Shown: piece by piece, positions 26,334 to 35,133 of the stretch
How positions within the stretch are numbered: the stretch's first letter is position 1
Layout: each line of letters opens with the position of its first letter
Source of the DNA: Sphingopyxis italica
GTDB taxonomy: Bacteria > Pseudomonadota > Alphaproteobacteria > Sphingomonadales > Sphingomonadaceae
Length of the DNA: 64,000 bases
Assembly (NCBI RefSeq): GCF_011926545.1
Contig: NZ_JAATIT010000002.1
Location: 124,001 to 188,000, forward strand
Direction of reading: 5' to 3'
Translations under genes and position numbers: made by a program
Notes under the pieces: model-generated
What the model was told of the DNA's origin: nothing
Seen by the model: the letters and a program-made list of their open reading frames with translations, nothing else
Databases searched by the model: none

Positions 26334-26358
26334 CAAATCGAACGATTGGCTCGATTTG
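26334..26358 (+). promoter_or_regulatory. Operator-like inverted repeat
   Basis: A perfect 8-bp inverted repeat CAAATCGA-9-TCGATTTG between the -10 box and the ribosome site. Phd-type antitoxins repress their own promoters through such repeats, so this is the likely autoregulatory site. Confidence 0.6.
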
Positions 26359-26374
26359 CCGAATGGAGATAATT

Positions 26375-26626
26375 ATGCAAACCATCACGGCCAATGAAGC
26401 GAAAACCCGCTTCGGCGAACTGATCGACCGTGTGCAGCGCGAACCTGTGCGGGTGACCCGGCGTAATCGCGTCGTCGGCGTAATGGTGTCGGCAGAGGAC
26501 TATGCTGCCATGCGAGACTTTTACGCCGACAGGCTCGCGCGCACTCTCGGCGAAACCGCGCGCGAAGCCGCTGAAAAGGGTCTGACCAAGGACGAGCTCG
26601 CGCGACTGCTTTCCGATGAAGGGTGA
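26375..26626 (+). CDS. Phd/YefM-type antitoxin
   Basis: 83 aa. MQTITANEAKTRFGELIDRV and RNRVVGVMVSAEDYAAM form the Phd/YefM N-terminal DNA-binding fold; the C-terminal helix (ARLARTLGETAREAAEKG) would wrap the toxin. ATG 26375 follows GGAG. Overlaps the PIN toxin by 11 bases, the classical type II toxin-antitoxin order. Confidence 0.9.
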   Translation: MQTITANEAKTRFGELIDRVQREPVRVTRRNRVVGVMVSAEDYAAMRDFYADRLARTLGETAREAAEKGLTKDELARLLSDEG

Positions 26627-27056
26627 CGCGTTCGTTCTCGATACCAATGTCCTTATTAGCGCTGCCCTGTCGGCAGAATCCGCGCCTGCAAAAGTGACAT
26701 TATGGGTAATCGCCCATGCGCGACTGATCTTCGCCGAACCGACGTTCGATGAGTTTCGTACGCGCCTTTGGCGTCCGAAGTTCGACAGGTATCTGACCAT
26801 CGAACGCCGCAACCAGATACTCCATGACTTCAGCGCGATCGCCGAATGGGTCGAGATTCAAGAGGTGTCTCCTCCCGTGCGCAGCCGCGATCCCGATGAC
26901 GATATGTTCGTCGCTGCGGCAATAGCCGGCTCCGCTCGTTGGCTGGTCAGCGGTGACAAGGATCTTCTGGATATGACGGCGCCAAAGGGTGTCACAATCC
27001 TCTCACCCGCGGCGATGTGGGAACTGATCTCCAAACCGGCCCGAAGCCTCTCCTAG
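26616..27056 (+). CDS. PIN-domain toxin
   Basis: 146 aa PIN nuclease: VLDTNVLISAAL with D9, a central PTFDEFRTRL acidic residue, DPDDDMFVAAAI and LVSGDKDLLDM, together the acidic metal-binding cluster. It would cleave RNA when the antitoxin is lost. Belongs to the putative PIN toxin family with Phd-type partners. Full length and apparently intact. Confidence 0.9.
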   Translation: MKGDAFVLDTNVLISAALSAESAPAKVTLWVIAHARLIFAEPTFDEFRTRLWRPKFDRYLTIERRNQILHDFSAIAEWVEIQEVSPPVRSRDPDDDMFVAAAIAGSARWLVSGDKDLLDMTAPKGVTILSPAAMWELISKPARSLS

Positions 27057-27088
27057 GCGCCCCAAAGACGCGACTGTGAGTTCCACTC

Positions 27089-27366
27089 CATAAAGCGGCG
27101 ATCCTCGGGATTCATATAGGCTTGAGGACGCTTTTCGACGACGACCAAGAAGGTGTCGCATGGCTTCTTCAGCTACATGATGCTCGGGTTTTCGGGGGAG
27201 CAGCGCCCATCGATCTCATCACCGGCGGAACTCAAGATGCGCTGTTGACCGTGCGTCGCTTCTTGGATGCTGCACGCGGCGGACTCTATATGGCCCCCTC
27301 CTCGGACGAGCGCGATTGGCCCCTTATGACGATAGCGAGATCAAATTCGTTGATAGGGAAGAGTGA
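27089..27366 (+). pseudogene. Truncated, frameshifted antitoxin paralogue
   Basis: From about 27089 the frame reads AAILGIHIGLRTLFDDDQEG and GGTQDALLTVRRFLDAARGG, closely matching residues 85-160 of the antitoxin at 25488. After RDWP the reading frame shifts by one base; restoring it gives YDDSEIKFVDREE and a stop at 27366. The 5' half is missing. It is a partial duplicate, separated from the complete copy by the tRNA-like scar and the Phd/PIN pair. Confidence 0.75.
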
Positions 27367-28077
27367 GCGGCGCATCCGCAAAACCGGCCCACGTCCCCTC
27401 GGGCATCATGCTGAATCGCGGCGAAGCTTCCGTGCCATTCGTTCGTTCCTGATCGCTGCCTCGTGAAGACGGACTGCCAGAAATGGATCGTCGGTCGCGC
27501 TCGCTTTCAGGCGAGCGACACGGGCTAGCTGTTCGTAATAAATGGCGTCGCGCTCGGGCTCCATGTCCAACCCGGTATCATAGTCGAATCAACAAATGGC
27601 TAAGATAGAGGAGCCCTCGACAGCCAAACTCGCAACGACATAGAAAGCGCGCATTGGAGGCCAAGCATTCCGAGATGATTATGCTTCTATCATAGGCACG
27701 CCATGACGTGACAGCGGGAAGGGTTAACTTCGTGGGGTTGTGATTATCACGAAGAACCGGGCGAAGGGGGGGGGGCTGTTGAAAACTCGCGGCCTCAATC
27801 CAAATGCAAAGTTTATTTTTCTTGAGTTGGCTTGCAGTTGACCAACGTCACAACCGCAAGTGGCGTCAACATATCGTCGTACTTCTCTGAGATTATACAG
27901 CAAAAACAGGTAGATGGATGAGCGATGGCGGCATTCGATCGTTTTCGCGAAACGACTGTCCCGTCTTGAGACCCTAAATTTTTTTAGGTTGGTCATCGGT
28001 TTTGTTTCGTTTGTTAATAACTTATTAATTGATGCAACGAGTCGCAGGCCCCATGTCACACAGATGAGGGGCAAAAA
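27367..28077. other. Long intergenic region before the curli operon
   Basis: About 700 bases without a supported gene. Composition changes to AT-rich after 27800, with a stretch of T/A runs at 27975-28030 that suits a promoter or a MucR/H-NS-like silencing target upstream of csgF. A G9 run lies near 27767. No hairpin or RNA gene recognised. Confidence 0.4.
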
Positions 28078-28536
28078 ATGTTGCATCCGGGGGATCTACG
28101 GGGGTGTGTGATTCGTAAATTTTCGATGTTTGCTGCTTTGGCGGCTGGGGGAGCGTTGGCGTCGGTCCCGGTGCATGCGCAGGATCTTGTGCATGAACCG
28201 ATCAGCCCGACGTTTGGCGGCAATCCATTTAACTCCAATCATATCCTCGGCACGGCTAACGCGCAGAACGACTATCGCGACCCGCGATCCACCAGCTCGT
28301 CATCGCAAGCGGACATATTTGCGCGACAGTTGCAATCGCGTCTTCTGTCGTCATTATCGTCGCAAATCGTCGACGCGATCTTTGGTGAAAATCCGCAAGA
28401 GAGTGGTACCATCAGTTTCGGCGGACAGACGATCACCTTCTTTCGATCGCTAGATTCCGTCACCTTGACCATTACCAATGACGATACCGGGGAAGAGACC
28501 CGGATCGTTGTCCCGCTGTTTGTCGAGGTGAACTGA
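28078..28536 (+). CDS. csgF: Curli assembly protein CsgF
   Basis: 152 aa. The mature start QDLVHEPISPTFGGNPFNSN and HILGTANAQNDYRDP are the hallmark of CsgF, which docks in the CsgG pore and passes curlin subunits to the surface nucleator. A signal peptide precedes (SMFAALAAGGALASVPVHA). ATG 28078 has AGGGG six bases upstream and is chosen; GTG 28108 would give a more usual signal peptide. First gene of the curli operon; its stop overlaps the csgG start. Confidence 0.9.
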   Translation: MLHPGDLRGCVIRKFSMFAALAAGGALASVPVHAQDLVHEPISPTFGGNPFNSNHILGTANAQNDYRDPRSTSSSSQADIFARQLQSRLLSSLSSQIVDAIFGENPQESGTISFGGQTITFFRSLDSVTLTITNDDTGEETRIVVPLFVEVN

Positions 28537-29504
28537 TGCACCGGAGATTCCAGATCGCGGCGATGGCTCTGGGCGCGTTGTCGCTCGGGGGTTGCATGAC
28601 CGTTTCTAAAAGCGGTCGTGACACTTTCGCAGAGAGCACTAGCCTTGCCTACTTTCCGAAAAAGACACAGACGCAGCTGCTTCTCAACGGCTTGCCGCCG
28701 CCTGAGCGCCAGGTCGCGATCGCCGTCTATGGCTTCACAGACCAGACGGGGCAATTCAAGCCGACCGAAGCGGGACAAACACTATCGCGCGCGGTCACGC
28801 AGGGCGCCGGTGCGATGCTCGTCAAGGCCCTTCAGGATGCCGGCAAGCGCAAGTGGTTCACTATCGTCGAGCGCGAACGCCTAGATAACCTTCTAAAGGA
28901 ACGCCAAATCATCACCGAGATGCGCAAGCGCTACCTTGGTGAGGAAGAGCCTGATCGGCGTGCGCTGCCGGCGCTTCTGTTTGCTGGCGTCCTGCTTGAG
29001 GGCGGCATCGTAGGCTATGATACCAACACAGTGACCGGCGGCGCGGGAGCGGCGTTCTTGGGCATCGGAGGCCGTACTGAATATCGCCAAGATACGGTGA
29101 CGGTCTATTTGCGCGCGGTGTCGGTTCGTACCGGTGAAGTGCTGACGACCGTCACCGCGTCGAAGACGATCGCCTCACAGGCAATCGGAGCGAGTGCTTA
29201 TCGCTTCGTCGCGTTCAAGGAACTGCTCGAAGCCGAGTGGGGCATCACAAGCAATGAACCCGATCAGGTCGCGCTCCAGCAGGCGATCGAAAAGGCAGTT
29301 TACGGGCTGGTGATGGAGGGTGTTGAACTGGACCTATGGCAGTTCAACAACATGAAGGCCGCGTCACCGATGCTCGCTTACTACCGCAAGGAGCGCGACG
29401 GCCAGTATGAAGCGCGTGATATCCAGGAAGCGGTCGAAAAGGCCGGTTCGCTGTCCGCGCTAAAGATAGTCGAAGACAAGAGGAGGGATGACGGGGGATC
29501 CTGA
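28536..29504 (+). CDS. csgG: Curli secretion channel lipoprotein CsgG
   Basis: 322 aa. Lipobox LSLGGC places the lipid-modified cysteine near residue 20. VAIAVYGFTDQTGQFKP, then RAVTQGAGAMLVKALQDAG and WFTIVERERLDNLLKERQII are typical of CsgG, which forms the nonameric outer-membrane pore for curlin export. Longer than E. coli CsgG by about 45 residues at the C-terminus, a helical, charged extension. Coupled to csgF (TGATG). Confidence 0.95.
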   Translation: MHRRFQIAAMALGALSLGGCMTVSKSGRDTFAESTSLAYFPKKTQTQLLLNGLPPPERQVAIAVYGFTDQTGQFKPTEAGQTLSRAVTQGAGAMLVKALQDAGKRKWFTIVERERLDNLLKERQIITEMRKRYLGEEEPDRRALPALLFAGVLLEGGIVGYDTNTVTGGAGAAFLGIGGRTEYRQDTVTVYLRAVSVRTGEVLTTVTASKTIASQAIGASAYRFVAFKELLEAEWGITSNEPDQVALQQAIEKAVYGLVMEGVELDLWQFNNMKAASPMLAYYRKERDGQYEARDIQEAVEKAGSLSALKIVEDKRRDDGGS

Positions 29505-29694
29505 ACAAGAATTAAAATGGGGTTCGTTTAATTTCTCCGGGCGGATCCCCGACCGATAAGTCGTAGGAGAATGGCACGCAAAGAAGCGGCAACTTCGATG
29601 CGTGCGAGTATAGGCTGCGATAACCTTTGTGAAGCTCGGCGTCTGTTGCGCCGTAGCGCGATGGTTATCGCCTTTTTGAAAAGGTGATGCAACC

Positions 29695-31371
29695 ATGAAG
29701 AAGTCAATTTTGGCAAGCGTTTCCGCCGCAGCACTCATGATGGGTGCTCCGGCGGTTGCCCAAGACAACACCAGCACCGTAACTCAGTCGGGTGACGGGC
29801 AGTCCGCAACGGTCAACCAGACAGGTGCCAACGACCTTTCGACGGTCACGCAGTCGAACGCCGACAACACGGCGACGGTTAACCAGAACGGGGGCCTTGG
29901 CGGTACGTCGCTCGTCACCCAATCGGGCGCCGGCAACACCGCCACTTTGAACCAGACCGACGACGGCGCCGACCTTTACGGTCAGGGCTTCGTTCCGCCG
30001 AGTTCGACCTCGACGATCGACCAGTCGGGCGACGACAATAGCGTGACCGTATCGCAGAACACCCAGACGCAGCTGTTTTCGAACGATTCGATCGTCAGCC
30101 AGTCGGGTGACAGCAACATCGCTTCGGTGGACCAGTTCGACGACGAGCAGGATTCGACGATCAACCAGACGTCGAATAACAACATCGCCAGCGTGACGCA
30201 GGGCCAGAACCTTCCGGGTTCGGACACGACCTATAACAATGCCTCGGTGATCAACCAGGGCGGCGGCGATTTCAACGACGCCAGCGTGTCGCAGACCGGT
30301 TTTGACAACAACAGTGATGTCAACCAGCAGGGTGCGGCCAATACGGCGACCGTCATTCAGACGGGTTCCGGCAACACGTCGGACCTCGACCAGCTCGGTA
30401 GCGATGCGAGCGCCACGGTCAATCAGGGCGGCTCGGCCAACCTCTCGACCGTGCTGCAGCAGGATGACGCCGGCGGTATCGCCAACGTCGATCAGTCGGG
30501 CGATGCCAACACCTCGTCGATCGTGCAGAACTCGGTGGACTCGATCGCGACGGTCAACCAGTCGGGCGACAGCAACGAAGCCGATCTGACGCAGGGACGC
30601 AACGCGGGCAATCCCTACCAGACCAACAGCCAGCAGGCGTTGATCGACCAGTCCGGCAACAACAACCGCACGACCGCGAGCCAGACGGGTTCATCGGGCG
30701 ATTTGAACGTCAACCAGAGCGGAAACGAGAACGAGGCCGATGTTGTCCAGTCCGGTTTCGACAATTCGGCCGGCAACGATACGGCGCTGGTCGGGATCGA
30801 CCAGTCGGGCAACCTGAACGACGCCATCGTCACGCAAAGCGGCCAGCTTTCGGACGCCTTCGTTTCGCAGGTCGGCGACAGCAACCTCGCGACGATCAGC
30901 CAGTCGATCGGCAATGCCCCGAATCCTCCGGGTGGTGCGGATCCGCGCGTTGCAACGGCCGACATCAGCCAGATCGGCGACGACAATGTCAGCAGCATTT
31001 CGCAGTTCGGCGGCAGCAGCAGCATTTCTGCGCGGCTGATGGATGCGAGCAATGTCCAGTCGGGTTCGCGGAACGACAGCATGATCAGCCAGACCAACAG
31101 CCTGATCGCGGGTGCGTCGGCCGAAAACCTGGCGTCGGTGGTGCAGAACGGCGACGACAATATCTCGTCGGTAACTCAGGATGGCGCGTCGCTGACCGCC
31201 GAAGTGCTGCAGGCGGGATCGGGCAATGTGTCGACGATCCTGCAGAGCGGCACCGACAGCAGCGCGAGCGTGTCGCAATATTCGAGCGGCAACACCTCGT
31301 CGGTTACCCAGTCGGGCGCAGGCCACAGCGCCACCGTTACGCAGGGCGTTAGCGGCGGTCCCGCGATGTGA
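29695..31371 (+). CDS. Giant curlin-repeat amyloid protein A
   Basis: 558 aa. Signal peptide MKKSILASVSAAALMMGAPAVAQ, then an almost uninterrupted series of strand units of the form xVxQxGxxN; I count about 42, equal to about 21 full curlin repeats, against five in E. coli CsgA. The spacing is mostly 11 residues per strand, so the chain should form a long beta-solenoid that templates fibre growth. Gln and Asn positions in the core are conserved; many units carry Asp/Ser in loops, keeping the fibre acidic. Preceded by a 190-base leader; ATG 29695 follows AAAGGTGATGC. Likely a major subunit with its neighbour. Confidence 0.9.
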   Translation: MKKSILASVSAAALMMGAPAVAQDNTSTVTQSGDGQSATVNQTGANDLSTVTQSNADNTATVNQNGGLGGTSLVTQSGAGNTATLNQTDDGADLYGQGFVPPSSTSTIDQSGDDNSVTVSQNTQTQLFSNDSIVSQSGDSNIASVDQFDDEQDSTINQTSNNNIASVTQGQNLPGSDTTYNNASVINQGGGDFNDASVSQTGFDNNSDVNQQGAANTATVIQTGSGNTSDLDQLGSDASATVNQGGSANLSTVLQQDDAGGIANVDQSGDANTSSIVQNSVDSIATVNQSGDSNEADLTQGRNAGNPYQTNSQQALIDQSGNNNRTTASQTGSSGDLNVNQSGNENEADVVQSGFDNSAGNDTALVGIDQSGNLNDAIVTQSGQLSDAFVSQVGDSNLATISQSIGNAPNPPGGADPRVATADISQIGDDNVSSISQFGGSSSISARLMDASNVQSGSRNDSMISQTNSLIAGASAENLASVVQNGDDNISSVTQDGASLTAEVLQAGSGNVSTILQSGTDSSASVSQYSSGNTSSVTQSGAGHSATVTQGVSGGPAM

Positions 31372-31380
31372 TGGGATGAG

Positions 31381-31406
31381 AAGGGCCGGGCGCCTGTCCG
31401 GCCCTT
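31381..31406 (+). other. Intercistronic hairpin
   Basis: AAGGGCCGG/CCGGCCCTT, a 9-bp perfect stem with an 8-base loop, right after the first curlin gene. There is no T run, so it is more likely an attenuation or mRNA-protecting hairpin than a full terminator. Confidence 0.55.
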
Positions 31407-31446
31407 CGATCCTCCTCGGTCAGCACAGCCTTAAAAGGTATTGATC

Positions 31447-33777
31447 ATGAAAAAGCTTATTCTGACATCCGCATCGGTTGCGGCGCTTGCGATTGCAGCG
31501 CCCGCCGTTGCGCAAACTAATGGCTCGACGGTGCTGCAAAGCGGCGCCAACCAGACGGCCACCGTGGCGCAGGACGGCGCGAACAGCGACTCGCTCGTCG
31601 AGCAGTCTAACGCCAACAACGTCGCGAACGTCCAGCAGAAGGCCGCGACCGACTTGGCGGACAGCAAGGTCTTCCAGACTGGCACCGACGAACGCGCCAG
31701 CGTCATCCAGGCGAGCGGCGCCGCGCAGTCGCGCGTCCAGCAGTCGGGCGGCGCGCAGAATGCGTCGGTCTTTCAGGACGGGTCGAGCAGCTCGGTGATC
31801 GAGCAGAGCATGCGCTACAACGAAGCCAGCGTCAGCCAGACGGGCGACGAAAACACGAGCGTGGTGCTGCAGTCGGGCGTCAATGGCGCGGTCGGCGATC
31901 CCGACGGCAATTATGGCTCAGCGGATGCTGCAGCGCTCGTTGGCGTCACGCAGTTCGGTGACGGCAACGGCAGTGTGATCACCCAGACGGGCGACAACAC
32001 CGTCGCCGACGTGCTCCAGCTTGGCAACGACAACGTGTCGAGCATCAATCAGGCCGGCAATTTCTCGAACGCCGCGGTCAGTCAGACGGGCGACCGGAAC
32101 AGCGCGACGGTCGTGCGCCAGAGCGCCGACGGCACCGGCGACGGGAACCCCGCGAGCGCGCCGGTCGTGCCCGACGTGTTTGCCGATGCGCTGGTAAGCC
32201 AGAATGGCGACGACAATGTCGCGTCGATCACGCAGGATGCGGTTCCGGCCTTTGCCTCGATCACGCAGAATGGCGACGGCAATGATTCGTCGATCGTGCA
32301 GACCGGCACCGCATCCGGCGCGGTTGCGACGACGCTCCAGACAAGCGACGACAACACCTCGCGCATCCAGCAGAGCGCCGGTGCGACCGCCAGCGTCACG
32401 CAGGGCGGCGGTGTCAACGGGATCGGCGGTCGCGAATGGGACGGCAGCGACCTGCCGCCGCCTCCGCCGCTTGGCAGCGGTGGGACGCTGTATCTCAACA
32501 ACGTCTCGTTGATCGACCAGTCGGCCGATGGCGCGAGCGCCACGGTGAACCAGAACGGCATCCTCAACCGTTCGAGCATCAACCAGAGCGCCGCGGCGAG
32601 CGCCGACGTCGCGCAGGCTGGCGTGTACAACACGTCGGTCATCGGACAGAGCGGTACCGGATCGGCGACGGTCGACCAGAGCGGTGCGCACGCGCGCAAC
32701 GCTTCGGTCATCGCGCAGTCGGGTAGCAGCGGCTCGGCGAGCGTGACGCAGGTCGGCGCCGATCTGGCGACACCGGAGAACGCGCCGACCAACGTGTCGT
32801 TCGTCGACCAAAGCGGTTCGGACAACAGTGCGACGCTCTTCCAATCGGGCGACGAGAATCTGTCGACGATCAACCAGTCGGGCGATGATACCGTGGCGAA
32901 CGTTTCGCAGACCGGTACCAACCTGACCTCGACCGTCAGCCAAAGCGGCAGCGTCACGCTGGCCGAAGTCACCCAGTCGGGCGATGAAAATAGCTCGACC
33001 GTGACCCAGACCGGCGCGTTCAACGGCGCCGAAGTGACCCAGTCGGGCAGCGGCAACGGATCGACGGTGACCCAGTCGTCGACGGCGCTGAGCGGCGCGA
33101 TCGTCACGCAGGCGGGCGAGGACAACAGCTCGACCGTGACGCAGGGCTTCGTCGGCGGCCATCAGGCCAATGTCCTGCAGGATGGCACCGCCAACGTCTC
33201 GACGATCGACCAGGCCGGCCTTGGCAACAGCGCCGGCGAATATGTCGATGCCAACGCTGTGGGTGTGACCCAGTCGGGCCGCCAGGGCCAATCGAGCATC
33301 GTCCAACGCGGCAGCCTGCAGAGCGCCTATGTCGAACAGCTCAGCACCAGCGAGTTCGCGCGTTCGGAAATCGATCAGGGCGGCAGTATCGGCTCGGGCC
33401 ATTCGGCCAGCGTCGTCCAGGCCGGACTTGGCGTCGATTCCGAAATCAAGCAGCGCGGCTATGGCCAGACCGCCACGGTGTTCCAGGGCGGCGAGGAAAA
33501 CAGCTCGGTGATCGATCAGGGTGCCAATTTCGGCTCGGATCATGTCGCCGACGTGACGCAGACGGGAAGCAGCAACTTCTCCGATATCCTCCAGCGCGGG
33601 GACGGGCACACGGCGACCGTTCTGCAGTCCGGATCGGGCAATGAATCGCTTATTGACCAGTTCGGAAGCGACAATGTCGCGGCGGTTACCCAGGCCGGCA
33701 TGAACTCGCTGTCGACTGTGACACAGAGCGGCAGCTCCAATTCCGCTGTCGTCAACCAGGGACCGGCGGGTATGTGA
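31447..33777 (+). CDS. Giant curlin-repeat amyloid protein B
   Basis: 776 aa. Signal peptide MKKLILTSASVAALAIAAPAVAQ, then about 60 strand units of the curlin type (about 30 repeats), even longer than the preceding protein. A proline-rich linker (DLPPPPPLGSGGTLYLNN) near residue 340 divides the solenoid in two. Some units late in the chain change to QRGxG or QGGxx, perhaps a cap. ATG 31447 has AAGGT upstream; the in-frame TTG at 31441 is less likely. Divergent repeats at DNA level argue for old expansion, not recent slippage. Confidence 0.9.
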   Translation: MKKLILTSASVAALAIAAPAVAQTNGSTVLQSGANQTATVAQDGANSDSLVEQSNANNVANVQQKAATDLADSKVFQTGTDERASVIQASGAAQSRVQQSGGAQNASVFQDGSSSSVIEQSMRYNEASVSQTGDENTSVVLQSGVNGAVGDPDGNYGSADAAALVGVTQFGDGNGSVITQTGDNTVADVLQLGNDNVSSINQAGNFSNAAVSQTGDRNSATVVRQSADGTGDGNPASAPVVPDVFADALVSQNGDDNVASITQDAVPAFASITQNGDGNDSSIVQTGTASGAVATTLQTSDDNTSRIQQSAGATASVTQGGGVNGIGGREWDGSDLPPPPPLGSGGTLYLNNVSLIDQSADGASATVNQNGILNRSSINQSAAASADVAQAGVYNTSVIGQSGTGSATVDQSGAHARNASVIAQSGSSGSASVTQVGADLATPENAPTNVSFVDQSGSDNSATLFQSGDENLSTINQSGDDTVANVSQTGTNLTSTVSQSGSVTLAEVTQSGDENSSTVTQTGAFNGAEVTQSGSGNGSTVTQSSTALSGAIVTQAGEDNSSTVTQGFVGGHQANVLQDGTANVSTIDQAGLGNSAGEYVDANAVGVTQSGRQGQSSIVQRGSLQSAYVEQLSTSEFARSEIDQGGSIGSGHSASVVQAGLGVDSEIKQRGYGQTATVFQGGEENSSVIDQGANFGSDHVADVTQTGSSNFSDILQRGDGHTATVLQSGSGNESLIDQFGSDNVAAVTQAGMNSLSTVTQSGSSNSAVVNQGPAGM

Positions 33778-33784
33778 TGGTGGT

Positions 33785-33813
33785 GCGGGGCAATCTCAAA
33801 AGGATTGCCCCGC
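33785..33813 (+). other. Intercistronic hairpin
   Basis: GCGGGGCAATC/GATTGCCCCGC, an 11-bp perfect stem with a 7-base loop, eight bases after the second curlin gene. No T run. Together with the hairpin after the first curlin gene it could set different mRNA levels for subunits and accessory genes. Confidence 0.6.
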
Positions 33814-33863
33814 CCATCGCAGTTCTTGGTTAACCATGATATGATCGACGAGTGGAACTGCTC

Positions 33864-34526
33864 ATGAAAATGGGAAAACCGGATTTGTCCGTATGGAAGC
33901 TGATGCTGCTAGCAGCCGCAACGATAGTGGCGACGGCGCCGGTGGCTGCCGAACCCGGCGGCGGGACACCCCCCGTCGAGGAAATCGCGGCGACCGACGA
34001 TCGCGGCGCCTTTATCGCGCAGATCGGTGCGACCAACCGGGCGTCGATCGAGCAGGATGGCTCGGAACCCTATGCGCGCATCGCGCAGAACGGCGACGAT
34101 AATCGCGCCGAGGTCCGGCAGCGCGACGGCGGCAATCATTATGCCGAGATCGGCCAGATGGGCGACGACAATCTCGCCGCGATTCTGCAGCGCGGGAATG
34201 GCGCCAATGTCCTCAGCCTTCTCCAGGCCGGGAACGCCAATCAGGTGAGTATTTCGCAGTCGAACGACGGGACGGTCTATAATGCCGCGGTGATCAGTCA
34301 GACGGGGCAGGCGAACTCGCTTGCGCTGGTGCAGGATGGCCAGGATAATCAGGCGAGCCTGACGCAGAATGGCGACGGCAACATGATGTCGGCGACGCAG
34401 ACCGGCGACGCGAACCGGCTGGCGTGGACGCAGGACGGCAATGGCCTGTCCGATCTTCAGATTCAACAAAGCGGCGGATCGACCTTGCAGATCCAGCAGA
34501 CCGGCGCACAGGGCGGGGGCGGCTAG
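33864..34526 (+). CDS. Short curlin-repeat protein (possible nucleator)
   Basis: 220 aa. Signal peptide after a charged start (WKLMLLAAATIVATAPVAA), then about 15 strand units of the curlin type (SIEQDGSE, RIAQNGDD, EIGQMGDD and so on). It is far shorter than the two neighbours, richer in charged residues (EVRQRDGG) and ends in QIQQSGGS/QIQQTGAQ units. Size and charge suggest the CsgB-like nucleator that anchors fibres, but no direct CsgB signature is visible. ATG 33864 chosen over GTG 33852. Confidence 0.8.
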   Translation: MKMGKPDLSVWKLMLLAAATIVATAPVAAEPGGGTPPVEEIAATDDRGAFIAQIGATNRASIEQDGSEPYARIAQNGDDNRAEVRQRDGGNHYAEIGQMGDDNLAAILQRGNGANVLSLLQAGNANQVSISQSNDGTVYNAAVISQTGQANSLALVQDGQDNQASLTQNGDGNMMSATQTGDANRLAWTQDGNGLSDLQIQQSGGSTLQIQQTGAQGGGG

Positions 34527-34539
34527 AAGGACGGGTGCA

Positions 34540-35133
34540 ATGATCGGCTATTTCGCTGCCTTGATGATGCTGGCCGAGCCAGCGCCGGTTTCGGTCGAGC
34601 AACTCGATCAGAACCCGTCGGCGGGGACTCTTGCGCCGGTCGAGCAAGTGTCGCGGGGCGACAATTCAGCCTTTGTCGACCAGAAGCCCACCTTGGGCGA
34701 AAAGCCGGAAAATCTGCCGCAGCTTTCGACGACCGATACCGAGGTCACGCTCGGCCGCGTCGACGGGATTGACCGGTGCAGCGCCGAACTCCTGTCAGCC
34801 AAGGATGCCGATTATTGCCGGCGGCGGATCGAGACGCGATCGGAAGAATTTGCCACGCGTCCCGCGAGCACGCTAACCGCTGAACAACGGCTGCTCGGCG
34901 AGCGGCTGACGACGTTGCGCGGGGCGGGGATCGACGAGGCGGCGCGCGCCCCGGGGACTAATCCGTCGGCTGACGACCGCGAACTTCAGGCGCTGGCATC
35001 GATCACCCTGACGGTTCCGACCGGCGAGCCGAACGCCGAAGGCAAGCCGACCGACGGCAGCGACCTTTCGGTCGAAACGCAGGCCTTGCTTGAGGCGATT
35101 GTTGCGCGGCTTGCGAATCCGGGAGGCAATTGA
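34540..35133 (+). CDS. Exported protein of the curli operon, unknown
   Basis: 197 aa with a short hydrophobic start (MIGYFAALMMLAEP) that may be a weak signal peptide. The rest is acidic and hydrophilic: DQNPSAGTLAPVEQV, two cysteines (RCSAELLSAKDADYCRRR), then TRPASTLTAEQRLLGERL. No curlin repeats. It lies 13 bases after the short curlin gene and overlaps the CsgH-like gene, so it belongs to the operon. It is not CsgE or CsgC by sequence. A periplasmic chaperone, regulator or minor subunit role is possible. Confidence 0.6.
   Translation: MIGYFAALMMLAEPAPVSVEQLDQNPSAGTLAPVEQVSRGDNSAFVDQKPTLGEKPENLPQLSTTDTEVTLGRVDGIDRCSAELLSAKDADYCRRRIETRSEEFATRPASTLTAEQRLLGERLTTLRGAGIDEAARAPGTNPSADDRELQALASITLTVPTGEPNAEGKPTDGSDLSVETQALLEAIVARLANPGGN

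Noticed and set aside
27724..28086. 120-aa frame on the minus strand
   Set aside because: Lies across the AT-rich promoter region of csgF and has no start signal or recognisable domain.
31918..33609. 563-aa frame on the minus strand
   Set aside because: It is the mirror of the second curlin gene; the repeated GC-rich codons of the sense gene keep the antisense frame open, and the sense gene has a signal peptide and clear repeats.
29695..33777. Regular short repeats resembling a CRISPR array
   Set aside because: The periodicity is of codons in curlin repeats; DNA units are too divergent and no spacers or cas genes exist. No CRISPR array is seen in the window.
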